DNA from: Bacteroidota bacterium
GTDB lineage: Bacteria; Bacteroidota; Ignavibacteria; Ignavibacteriales; Ignavibacteriaceae
Length of the DNA stretch: 7,573 nt
Assembly: GCA_022567875.1 (NCBI GenBank)
Contig: JADFGB010000039.1
Coordinates: 1 to 7,573, forward strand
Reading direction: 5' to 3'
The translations under genes and the position numbers were made by a program. A model generated the notes under the pieces. It was not told the DNA's origin, searched no databases, and saw only the letters and a list, made by a program, of their open reading frames with translations. This document shows, piece after piece, positions 1-6,122 of this stretch. Position 1 is the stretch's first letter; every line of letters begins with the position of its first letter.

Positions 1-737
1 TAGTAATCAGAACAAATATTTTTGCAGCTAGTAGAAGTGGTGGTGTGTTTTTATCAAGTGACAATGGCTCTAATTGGACTGCGGTTAATAATGGATTAAC
101 AAACACTAATGTTTTTTCATTAGCCGTAAGCGGAACAAATATCTTTGCCGGTATAAGCGGTGGCGGTGTGTTTTTATCAAGTGACAACGGCTCTAATTGG
201 ACTGCGGTTAATAATGGATTAACAAATACTACTGTTCTATCTTTGGTCGTAAGCGGAACAAATATCTTTGCCGGTACATTTGGTGGCGGTGTGTTTTTAT
301 CAAGTGACAACGGCTCTAATTGGACTGCGGTTAATAATGGATTAACGAATCTTTTTATTAATTCTTTAGCCGTAAGCGGAACAAATATCTTTGCCGGTAC
401 ATTTGGTGGTGTGTTTACAAGTACTCTTTCAGATATAATTACAGATGTTAAGGAAATTAGTAATAGTATACCTAATAATTTTGTTCTTTCACAGAACTAC
501 CCAAATCCGTTTAACCCGAGTACTAACATAAACTTTTCTGTTCCTTTGTCTTCTTTTGTTAGTGTAAAGGTTTATGATGTGTTAGGCAAGGAAGTTGCTT
601 CTTTGGTTAATGAAGAGCTAAAAGCAGGGAGTTATAAATTTAACTTTAATGCCAAGGGTTTAACAAGCGGAGTTTATTTTTACAGAGTAACCGCTGGCAA
701 TTTTACACAGACTAAAAAAATGATCCTCCTACGTTAA
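1..737 (+). CDS. Secreted Asp-box repeat protein with T9SS type A sorting domain, 3' part
   Basis: This is the C-terminal 244 residues of a larger exported protein. The frame is open to the left edge from base 3, and residues encoded by 3-44 (VIRTNIFAASRSGG) continue the repeat, so the GTG at 45 is not the real start. The visible protein starts with 41-residue repeats, each holding SSDNGSNWTAVNNGL. That fits the Asp-box (BNR) pattern S-x-D-x-G-x-x-W found in sialidase-like and YCF48-like beta-propellers. A short linker follows, then from about base 474 a type IX secretion C-terminal domain of about 85 residues: NFVLSQNYPNPFNPST, then VKVYDVLGKEVASLVN, then GVYFYRV, ending KKMILLR. In this family the tail directs export across the outer membrane and is usually cleaved or anchored. 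The natural ligand or activity cannot be told from this fragment. The stop is followed about 60 bases on by a strong terminator. Confidence 0.9.
   Translation, partial: VIRTNIFAASRSGGVFLSSDNGSNWTAVNNGLTNTNVFSLAVSGTNIFAGISGGGVFLSSDNGSNWTAVNNGLTNTTVLSLVVSGTNIFAGTFGGGVFLSSDNGSNWTAVNNGLTNLFINSLAVSGTNIFAGTFGGVFTSTLSDIITDVKEISNSIPNNFVLSQNYPNPFNPSTNINFSVPLSSFVSVKVYDVLGKEVASLVNEELKAGSYKFNFNAKGLTSGVYFYRVTAGNFTQTKKMILLR
3..422 (+). repeat. In-frame 123-bp tandem repeats encoding Asp-box units
   Basis: Repeat units begin at 45, 168 and 291, each with GTGTTTTTATCAAGTGACAA. The first two periods are 123 bases (41 codons). The third is 120 bases, because one glycine codon is lost before the copy at 411. 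A partial unit runs in from the left edge at 3-44. The first roughly 55 bases and the last roughly 40 bases of each unit are almost identical at the DNA level. A central stretch of about 25 bases differs between copies (encoding TNTNVFSLA, TNTTVLSLV, TNLFINSLA). This pattern suggests recent duplication or gene conversion of propeller-blade-like units. Confidence 0.9.
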
Positions 738-797
738 AAACTTCGGAGGACAGGCTTTAATGAAATAGTATTTTTTTTAAGATTTATCAACCCTTAA

Positions 798-830
798 TTA
801 AACCCCGTTTGTTCGGGGTTTTTTATTTTT
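798..830 (+). terminator. Rho-independent terminator after the T9SS protein gene
   Basis: The arms AACCCCG (801-807) and CGGGGTT (814-820) form a seven-base-pair stem around a six-base loop TTTGTT. The A at 800 can add a pair with T821. A T-rich tract (819-829) follows at once. It lies about 60 bases after the stop of the sorting-domain gene and insulates the downstream ychF gene. Confidence 0.88.
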
Positions 831-857
831 AAAACAAATTGAATTATTATTTTTACT

Positions 858-865
858 TATATTTG
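858..865 (+). promoter_or_regulatory. Bacteroidota-type -7 box before ychF
   Basis: TATATTTG matches the Bacteroidota sigma consensus TAnnTTTG exactly and is followed by CACC. It lies 27 bases before the ychF ATG, which would give a leader of roughly 20 bases. A clear -33 TTTG box at the usual 19-21 base spacing is not seen; the nearest TTG (839-841) is only 16 bases away. The call rests on the -7 match and on position just after a terminator. Confidence 0.5.
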
Positions 866-892
866 CACCTTCAATAATTATAAAATGGTTTT

Positions 893-1993
893 ATGGGACT
901 AAGTATTGGCATTGTCGGTTTACCGAATGTAGGAAAATCAACACTCTTTAACGCATTAACAAAGGCTCAAAATGCCAGTGCGGATAATTACCCTTTCTGC
1001 ACAATTGAACCAAACAAAGCCGTTGTTCCTGTACCAGATAAAAGACTCGGTAAGCTTGCTGAACTTGTAAACCCTGATAAGATTGTAAATTCTACAGTTG
1101 ATTTTGTCGACATTGCGGGACTTGTAAAAGGCGCTAGTAAAGGCGAAGGTTTGGGTAATAAATTCCTTTCAAACATTAGAGAAACAGACGCTATTCTAAA
1201 TGTTGTTAGATGTTTTGAAGATGAAGATATTGCACATGTTGAAGGAAGTATTGATCCCATCAGAGATATTGAAGTGATTGAAACAGAACTTTTGCTTGCA
1301 GATATTCAAACCACTGAAAATAGAATTGAACGTTTACAAAAATCAATTAAGGGTGATAAGTCACTAAAACCTCTTGTTGAAAATGCTGAAAAACTCCTTA
1401 AACATATGAACGAAGGCAACTATGCATCTTCATTTAAATTAGACGATGAACAACTTAAATTTAAACTTTTTAATGAGCTTAGATTAATGAGTTCTAAAAA
1501 AATAATTTATTGCGCAAATGTTGACGAAGATGGTTTAATTGATGATAATAAATATGTTCAGCAAGTAAAAGAATTTGCTACAAAAAGAAATTCTACTTTT
1601 GCAAAAATATCAGCAAAAGTAGAGGAAGAGCTTGTGGGAATGGAAGATGACGAAAGACAAGAATTTTTAAATTCGTATGGTATAGACGAGGGTGGCTTAG
1701 AAAAGATAATTAAAACAGGATTCCAAGCACTTGGTCTAATAAGCTATTTTACAGCAGGACCAAAGGAAGTAAAAGCATGGACTATACACAAGGGATGGAA
1801 GGCACCAAAAGCAGCATCTGTAATACATACAGATTTTGAAAAAGGATTTATAAGAGCAGAAGTAATTAGTTATGAGGACTATATAAAAAATGGTTCTGAA
1901 TCTGCTTGCCGGTCTGTCGGTTCTTTACGGATTGAAGGTAAAGAATATGTTGTAAATGATGGTGATGTTATGCACTTTTTATTTAATGTTTAA
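893..1993 (+). CDS. ychF: Redox-regulated ATPase YchF (Obg/OLA1-type GTPase)
   Basis: This is a complete 366-residue protein, the usual length for the universally conserved YchF/OLA1 family. The P-loop GLPNVGKST is at residues 9-17, the TIEPN switch segment at 37-41, and the G3 motif DIAG at 73-76. Leu77 follows G3 where Ras-type enzymes carry the catalytic glutamine, which is the hallmark of hydrophobic-substituted GTPases. The G4-position motif is NVDE (209-212) rather than NKxD; in the family this NxxE form goes with a preference for ATP. A helical domain occupies about 110-195, and a TGS domain fills roughly the last 85 residues (from about 280), including the SVGSLRIEGKEYVVNDGD segment. 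The protein is cytosolic and ribosome-associated, with roles in stress response and translation known for the family. No good Shine-Dalgarno sequence precedes the ATG. An ATG at 885 is out of frame. The gene appears monocistronic. Confidence 0.97.
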   Translation: MGLSIGIVGLPNVGKSTLFNALTKAQNASADNYPFCTIEPNKAVVPVPDKRLGKLAELVNPDKIVNSTVDFVDIAGLVKGASKGEGLGNKFLSNIRETDAILNVVRCFEDEDIAHVEGSIDPIRDIEVIETELLLADIQTTENRIERLQKSIKGDKSLKPLVENAEKLLKHMNEGNYASSFKLDDEQLKFKLFNELRLMSSKKIIYCANVDEDGLIDDNKYVQQVKEFATKRNSTFAKISAKVEEELVGMEDDERQEFLNSYGIDEGGLEKIIKTGFQALGLISYFTAGPKEVKAWTIHKGWKAPKAASVIHTDFEKGFIRAEVISYEDYIKNGSESACRSVGSLRIEGKEYVVNDGDVMHFLFNV

Positions 1994-2029
1994 TTGTTTA
2001 AGAATACCTTTGAGGTTGAAAGATTGAGT

Positions 2030-2060
2030 AAAATAATATTAACTAGTTTATTTTTTTTTT
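2030..2060 (+). terminator. Weak AT-only hairpin with T-run after ychF
   Basis: AAAATAA (2030-2036) can pair with TTATTTT (2048-2054) around an 11-base loop, and the second arm runs into a stretch of ten T residues (2051-2060). It sits 37 bases after the ychF stop in a convergent gap of about 120 bases. The stem has no G-C pairs, so termination here is only a possibility. Confidence 0.25.
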
Positions 2061-2113
2061 GAGTGTTAACTTCGAAATTAATAACAGTAATAAAAAGAAT
2101 ATAAGATAACTTA

Positions 2114-2489
2114 TTATTTAATTTCAATTATTTTATATTTTGTTTTTTCTCCACATTTTGGGCACTTTTCTATTAATTCATCTTCTTTTACATCAATAGA
2201 TATATCACCACAAGAAACACATTTTACCTTAGCATTAATCCTTGCCCTTTTTCCTACAACTATTTTTAATCTAATTATCACTGAAGAATAAACTGAAACA
2301 CCGAACGGAACTAAAAAAGTTAAAACAAATTTAATAAAATCTAAATGAGTAATATCAAAATGAATAAAAGCATTTCCCTGGTTAATCAAATTTAAAACAA
2401 CACCGACAACAAGAGCAACCTTATATACCGGTAATAAGTAATGATCGTTCAGAAGCAGCTTGAATAAAAACTTTAATTGAATTTAACAT
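2114..2489 (-). CDS. nrtS: NrtS-type nitrate/nitrite transporter with C-terminal zinc ribbon, frameshifted
   Basis: NrtS is a small two-helix inner-membrane nitrate/nitrite transporter. The long frame (2114 up to a stop at 2483-2485) reads VYKVALVVGVVLNLINQGNAF, then LDFIKFVLTFLVPFGVSVY, which matches the NrtS pattern as I remember it (LINQGD... LTYLVPF.VS.Y). This frame has no ATG before those helices; its first usable codon, TTG at 2389, would cut helix 1. An ATG at 2487-2489, one base after the stop of the upstream gene, opens another frame reading MLNSIKVFIQAASERSLL that stops at 2421-2423. Removing one base near 2433-2436 would join the two into a 124-residue protein with membrane segments at about 22-41 and 51-72. 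A four-cysteine ribbon follows (Cys90, 93, 109 and 112 in corrected numbering; CVSC and CPKC). The gene is therefore either broken, misassembled or recoded. The NrtS call is moderately firm; a working product is uncertain. Confidence 0.7.
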
Positions 2490-2490
2490 A

Positions 2491-3048
2491 TTAATATTTA
2501 AACCCTTTTACCTCATCTTCATTAAATTCCACACCCAAACCGAGAGCAATTCTGTTAACAAAATTGAAATAGCTTGTCACCAAATTAACACTCAATATTT
2601 CTTCGTCTGTTAGTCCCACATCTTTTAATTCACAAATATCTTTATCGTTTATATTGAAAGGATTTTTAGTGAGTTTTATAGCGTGTTCTACAATTTTTGT
2701 CATTCTTTCGTTTAACCCTGCAGTATTATAATTTTCAGCAAATAATTTCACTCTTTCGTTATCTTTCCAATAAAAATTTAGTGCTTCACTGTGGTGATTT
2801 ACACAATATTCACATTTATTTGTAGATGAAACAACTACAGCTATAATTTCGTTTTCTTCTCTTTTTAAAGCGGTTTTTCCAAACATAATTTTCAAATACA
2901 AATCCATATGTGCCATCATTGAGCCTGGATTTAAACTGTGTATTTTCATAATGTTGGAAAGTTTCCCCCTGCTTTTAATTAAAGATTCGTAGTATTCTTT
3001 TAATTTCCCCTCTGCTTCATTTTCATTAATTTGGCGAATATAAGGCAT
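2491..3048 (-). CDS. AhpD-like peroxidase-related protein (carboxymuconolactone decarboxylase family)
   Basis: This 185-residue protein belongs to the AhpD/carboxymuconolactone decarboxylase superfamily, in its 'peroxidase-related' branch. The AhpD active-site pattern E-x11-C-x2-C-x3-H is complete: Glu67, Cys79, Cys82 and His86, in the segment KCEYCVNHHSEAL. In AhpD these residues form a proton-relay dithiol that reduces hydroperoxide-linked partners, so thiol-disulfide or peroxide chemistry in the cytosol is likely; the substrate is unknown. The C-terminal half (GLTDEEILSVNLVTSYFNFVNRIALGLG) is the second helical part typical of this branch. The start is supported by an AGGAG Shine-Dalgarno six bases upstream. 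The stop is separated by one base from the ATG assigned to nrtS, so the two genes are probably translationally coupled. It is not a true decarboxylase by context. Confidence 0.85.
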   Translation of the reverse strand: MPYIRQINENEAEGKLKEYYESLIKSRGKLSNIMKIHSLNPGSMMAHMDLYLKIMFGKTALKREENEIIAVVVSSTNKCEYCVNHHSEALNFYWKDNERVKLFAENYNTAGLNERMTKIVEHAIKLTKNPFNINDKDICELKDVGLTDEEILSVNLVTSYFNFVNRIALGLGVEFNEDEVKGFKY

Positions 3049-3054
3049 TAAAAT

Positions 3055-3059
3055 CTCCT
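3055..3059 (-). promoter_or_regulatory. Strong Shine-Dalgarno for the AhpD-like gene
   Basis: On the minus strand AGGAG stands six bases before the ATG at 3048. It fixes the start. It also stands out because most other genes here (ychF, rpiB, marR, the sirtuin) have no such site, as is common in Bacteroidota relatives. Confidence 0.7.
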
Positions 3060-3168
3060 GAATTTATTATGACAAAATAAACTAATGATAAGTTTTAAAA
3101 TGTAATATACTTTCCAATATTTTCGGTTGTTTATTTATACAATATTAATATAGAAATGCCGGGATTTT

Positions 3169-4284
3169 TTAACTTATTAATTTAGAAGTCATTTCATCTT
3201 TCTTAACTTCAATTGCTGAAATTAATTCCCTAAAAGATTGAACAAATAAATTCACACCATCTATAGTAAGTTTATCTGTAATTTTATCAAAATCAATTGA
3301 GAGTGTGGTTAAGGCTTTCATTTGCTCTTTGGCTTCATTTAAATTTTTATGAATTGTATCAGATACTTTTCCGTGATCTTTAAATACCACCATAGTTGCC
3401 GGAGGTATTGTATTGACGGTGTTTTTACCGACTAATTCGGTAACGTAAAGAGTATCGGGATAAGCAGGGTTTTTTGTGCTGGTGCTTGCCCATAAAAGTC
3501 TTTGAGCTTTAGCACCCTTATCCTTTAAATTTTTAAACCTTTCTCCGCTAAAAATTTTCTCACTGTTCTGATAAACCAACCTTGCATTTGCAATTGCAAT
3601 TTTACCCTGCAAATCTTTATTACCAATTTCTTCCAATTCTCTATCAACTGCGGTATCTATTCTGCTAACAAAAAAACTTGCAACCGAAGAAATTGAATCT
3701 ATATTTTTCCCTTCTGCTGCTCTTCTTTCCAATCCTTTTAAATATGCATCAATAACTTGTTCGTATACCAAAGGCGAAAAAATTAAAGTAACGTTTATAT
3801 TCACGCCCTCATAAATCATCTGCTTAATTGCAGGCAAACCTTCCTGAGTTGCAGGAATTTTAATCAGCACATTTTTTCTGCCTACTTTGTTATGTAACCT
3901 ACGAGCCTCCTCTATTGTACCTTGTGTATCGTATGCAAGTTCAGGTGAAACTTCGAGACTAACAAAACCATCTACTCCGTTTGTATTATCATAAACTGAC
4001 AATAAGACATCGGCAGCATTTTGTATGTCTTTTACTGCAAGTTCTTCAAATAATTCCGCCGGTGATAAATTATTATTTTCAGATAAAAGGGAGTTTATCT
4101 GTTCATCGTAATCAGATGTATCTGCCATCGCTTTTTGAAATATTGATGGGTTTGATGTTACCCCTGTAAGACCGTCCTTTTCAATTAGACTTTTAAGTTC
4201 ATTATTATTTAAAATGGCTCTACTTATATTATCAAGCCAAACACTTTGTCCGAATTCTTTTAATTCAATTAATGGGTTACTCAT
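3169..4284 (-). CDS. tal: Transaldolase
   Basis: Transaldolase moves a dihydroxyacetone unit from sedoheptulose 7-phosphate to glyceraldehyde 3-phosphate in the cytosolic non-oxidative pentose phosphate pathway. The 371-residue length and motif order fit the longer Tal subfamily (about 360-380 residues, as in actinobacteria and cyanobacteria) rather than the short MipB/TalC type. Visible motifs of the beta/alpha barrel are GLTGVTSNPSIF (38-49), DGFVSLEVSP (105-114), VLIKIPAT (139-146) with the Schiff-base lysine at Lys142, INVTLIFS (163-170), SFFVSRIDT (203-211), and QRLLWASTSTKNP further on. The ATG has an AAAGG Shine-Dalgarno-like site (4290-4294) five bases upstream. It follows rpiB by 16 bases on the same strand, so the two very likely share a transcript. 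No convincing terminator hairpin is seen in the 120 bases after its stop. Confidence 0.95.
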   Translation of the reverse strand: MSNPLIELKEFGQSVWLDNISRAILNNNELKSLIEKDGLTGVTSNPSIFQKAMADTSDYDEQINSLLSENNNLSPAELFEELAVKDIQNAADVLLSVYDNTNGVDGFVSLEVSPELAYDTQGTIEEARRLHNKVGRKNVLIKIPATQEGLPAIKQMIYEGVNINVTLIFSPLVYEQVIDAYLKGLERRAAEGKNIDSISSVASFFVSRIDTAVDRELEEIGNKDLQGKIAIANARLVYQNSEKIFSGERFKNLKDKGAKAQRLLWASTSTKNPAYPDTLYVTELVGKNTVNTIPPATMVVFKDHGKVSDTIHKNLNEAKEQMKALTTLSIDFDKITDKLTIDGVNLFVQSFRELISAIEVKKDEMTSKLIS

Positions 4285-4300
4285 TATTTCCTTTTATGTT

Positions 4301-4744
4301 TTATTTATCAAGTTCTTTTATTTTGTTTAATCGGCGTATGAATCTTTCTTCTTCAATAAACCTTGCATTTAAAAAAGCAGTGACAATTTCTTTGGCAAGT
4401 TCTGTTCCAATTATCCTTGCACCCAAACACAAAACATTCATCGCATCGTGTTCAACTCCCTGATGAGCAGAATAAGAATCGTGACAGACACTCGCTCTAA
4501 TTCCTTTAATTTTATTAGCTGTAACGCAGGCTCCAACTCCACTTCCACAAATAACAATTGCTTTATCAGAATTCCCGGAAATCAGGTTTTTACATGCTTT
4601 AATTGTGTAATCAGGATAATCATCTTTTTCATCAAACACAAAATTTCCTGAATCACTAACCTCAAAACCTTTTACAGATAGCCAATCCATTATAAATTTT
4701 TTTAACTCAAACCCGCCGTGATCTGCTGCAATTGTAACTTTCAT
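4301..4744 (-). CDS. rpiB: Ribose 5-phosphate isomerase B
   Basis: RpiB interconverts ribose 5-phosphate and ribulose 5-phosphate in the cytosol. The 147-residue protein is full length for the RpiB/LacA/LacB family. It begins MKVTIAADHGGFELK with Asp8-His9, carries the catalytic cysteine Cys66 in ICGSGVG (65-71), and has the phosphate-handling loop and helix CHDSYSAHQGVEHDAMNVLCLGARIIG (87-113, with His99). Arg134 and the Arg137-Arg138 pair near the C-terminus match the usual phosphate-binding arginines. The Cys66 at the isomerase position and the pairing with tal favour a pentose isomerase over an allose or galactose 6-phosphate isomerase subunit. It is first in the rpiB-tal unit and divergent from the MarR gene. 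No Shine-Dalgarno is visible before the ATG. Confidence 0.95.
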   Translation of the reverse strand: MKVTIAADHGGFELKKFIMDWLSVKGFEVSDSGNFVFDEKDDYPDYTIKACKNLISGNSDKAIVICGSGVGACVTANKIKGIRASVCHDSYSAHQGVEHDAMNVLCLGARIIGTELAKEIVTAFLNARFIEEERFIRRLNKIKELDK

Positions 4745-4753
4745 AATAATTAA

Positions 4754-4815
4754 ATTATTTTGTTTTTTAAGGTAAAATCTTGTTGTACAAATTACAAAAT
4801 AATGTGATATTTTAC
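4754..4815. promoter_or_regulatory. Nested inverted repeats between rpiB and marR, possible operator/promoter region
   Basis: The 102-base divergent gap holds two interleaved inverted repeats, each with a 30-base spacer. ATTATTTTGT (4754-4763) pairs with ACAAAATAAT (4794-4803), and GTAAAAT (4772-4778) pairs with ATTTTAC (4809-4815). The perfect eight-base palindrome TTGTACAA (4783-4790) lies inside. The first pair also contains TTATTTTG on each strand facing outward from opposite ends, a near match to the TAnnTTTG -7 box, so it may be a pair of divergent promoters. MarR proteins commonly bind palindromes in such gaps. The region is very AT-rich, so chance repeats are possible. Confidence 0.35.
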
Positions 4816-4846
4816 GGATAATATTTTTAACACAATCTGAAATTTT

Positions 4847-5293
4847 ATGGGCGCTAAATATAAAGGATCTAAAAAAGAAGTAAATTCTTTAAATACTTAT
4901 ATAAAATTAATACGCGCTTCTGAAACAATACGTTCAAAAGTAATAAAATCTCTTTTAGTTTTTCAAATTACAGAAAATCAGTTTAACTGCCTTGATGCTA
5001 TTTTTCATTTAGGTCCTTTATCACAAAAGGAGCTGGGACAAAAACTGTTTCGAAGCGGTGGAAACATAACGTTGGTGGTTGATAACTTGGAAAAAAACAG
5101 ATTGGTTAAAAGATTAAGTGATAAAAATGATCGAAGAAAATTTTTGATTCATCTAACACAAAGAGGTGAACAGCTTTATAAAAAAGTGTTTCCTTATCAC
5201 TTAAAATTATTGGTTGAAGAGCTTGGATATATTACCGAAAAAGATAAAAAAGAACTACAAAGGATTTGTAAAAAGATTGGGTTTAAAAAATAA
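4847..5293 (+). CDS. MarR family winged-helix transcriptional regulator
   Basis: This is a complete 148-residue MarR-type repressor or activator, expected to act as a cytosolic dimer. Helices up to about residue 40 form the dimerisation part. The helix-turn-helix is LSQKELGQKLFRSGGNITLVVDNLEKNRLVKR (58-89), and the winged segment carries the family signature D-x-x-D-R-R at 92-97, followed by FLIHLTQRGEQLY. A C-terminal dimer helix ends in a lysine-rich tail. There is no OhrR-type N-terminal redox cysteine; the cysteine nearest the front is Cys48. It is monocistronic, divergent from rpiB-tal and convergent with the sirtuin gene. Its ligand and targets cannot be read from the sequence. Autoregulation through the divergent gap is plausible, with rpiB as a possible second target. 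No Shine-Dalgarno precedes the ATG. Confidence 0.9.
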   Translation: MGAKYKGSKKEVNSLNTYIKLIRASETIRSKVIKSLLVFQITENQFNCLDAIFHLGPLSQKELGQKLFRSGGNITLVVDNLEKNRLVKRLSDKNDRRKFLIHLTQRGEQLYKKVFPYHLKLLVEELGYITEKDKKELQRICKKIGFKK

Positions 5294-5338
5294 GGGCCTC
5301 AGGTTTTTAATAAAACATCGAAGGTTCATTGTATCTTA

Positions 5339-6067
5339 TCATATTTCAGAAAAAATCAAAGGCAGCACTTCGCCTGCTTTACCAAAAAAAGATTGATCTA
5401 CAGAAGAAGTAACATCCGTTTCCGTTATATTAATCTCTATTAAATATGCCCCACTGTTTTTAGCAAGGTAAATAATAGATGCTGCAGGGTAAACAATTCC
5501 TGTTGTACCTACTATAAAAAACACATCACAATTTTCAGCTTCTTTTTCAGATGCCTGGAAAACATCTTGCGGAAGATATTCACCAAACCAAACAACATCA
5601 GGTCTTACAAGTCCGCCGCATTCACATTTGGGAAGGCCCTCTTTTAAAGGTACGTCATCACCATATTCCTTTTTACATTTAATGCAAAAATTCCTTTCGA
5701 TGTTGCCATGGAGTTCGTAAACGGTTTTGCTTCCGGCACGTTTGTGAAGGTTATCAATGTTTTGGGTGATGACTGTAACTCTGTCAAATGAGTTTTGTGC
5801 TTCTGCAATTGTTTTGTGTGCAGGGTTTGGTTGACAATTATTTATTATATCTTTCCTGTGTTGATACCATTCCCACACTAATTTGGGGTTTTTTAAAAAT
5901 GCATTAAAATTAGCTAATTCTTCAGGTTTTAGTTTGTTCCAAATTCCGTCTTTGCCCCTGAAAGTCGGTATACCGCTTTCTGCTGAGATACCTGCACCTG
6001 TAAAAAACACAATTGATTTTGCATTGAGTAGAGTTTGTTTTGTTTTATCATCAAGTGAAAATTTCAT
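5339..6067 (-). CDS. cobB: NAD-dependent protein deacylase, class III sirtuin
   Basis: Sir2 enzymes remove acyl groups from protein lysines using NAD and release nicotinamide and O-acyl-ADP-ribose. The 242-residue protein has the NAD motif GAGISAESGIPTFRG (24-38), the QNID motif (102-105), the catalytic His120 in ELHGN, and a zinc site Cys128-x2-Cys131 and Cys148-x-Cys150, the second pair being CxC. It continues with RPDVVWFGE (155-163) and VGTTGIVYPAA. Tyr68 and Arg71 in WYQHR are the Y-x-x-R pair that class III (SIRT5/CobB) enzymes use to bind succinyl or malonyl lysine, so desuccinylase or demalonylase activity is likely besides deacetylation. It follows the YhaM-like gene by 55 bases on the same strand. 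The symbol is by family; orthology to a specific CobB is not shown. Confidence 0.94.
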   Translation of the reverse strand: MKFSLDDKTKQTLLNAKSIVFFTGAGISAESGIPTFRGKDGIWNKLKPEELANFNAFLKNPKLVWEWYQHRKDIINNCQPNPAHKTIAEAQNSFDRVTVITQNIDNLHKRAGSKTVYELHGNIERNFCIKCKKEYGDDVPLKEGLPKCECGGLVRPDVVWFGEYLPQDVFQASEKEAENCDVFFIVGTTGIVYPAASIIYLAKNSGAYLIEINITETDVTSSVDQSFFGKAGEVLPLIFSEI

Positions 6068-6113
6068 ATTATTTTAATTTTTTTTCTTCAAAGATGACAT
6101 CTTTTATAAATAC

Positions 6114-6121
6114 CAAATTTA
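6114..6121 (-). promoter_or_regulatory. Possible -7 box for the sirtuin gene
   Basis: On the minus strand TAAATTTG (6121 to 6114) matches the TAnnTTTG consensus. It lies 46 bases upstream of the sirtuin ATG, next to the stop codon of the YhaM-like gene. There is no -33 TTTG at the expected spacing; the nearest is 10 bases away. A separate promoter inside the run of genes is therefore only a possibility. Confidence 0.28.
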
Positions 6122-6122
6122 T

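Noticed and set aside
45..47. GTG at 45 as the start of the repeat/T9SS gene
   Set aside because: The frame is open to the left edge and bases 3-44 encode the same repeat as later units, so the gene begins outside the window.
724..750. TCCTCC/GGAGGA hairpin spanning the stop codon of the first gene
   Set aside because: The loop is 15 bases and no T-run follows; the much better terminator at 798-830 explains transcription ending.
988..1260. 90-residue minus-strand reading frame inside ychF
   Set aside because: It lies wholly opposite the well-conserved G domain of YchF and shows no recognisable motif; it is a shadow frame.
3049..3168. Terminator for tal in the gap before the AhpD-like gene
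   Set aside because: Only AT palindromes such as ATATTAATAT are seen on the minus strand, with no G-C stem followed by a T-run.
4272..4651. Plus-strand reading frames opposite rpiB
   Set aside because: They lie almost entirely within rpiB on the other strand, are low in complexity and lack start signals.
5214..5396. 60-residue plus-strand frame overlapping the end of marR and the sirtuin
   Set aside because: It overlaps two confident genes, is lysine-rich and has no family features.
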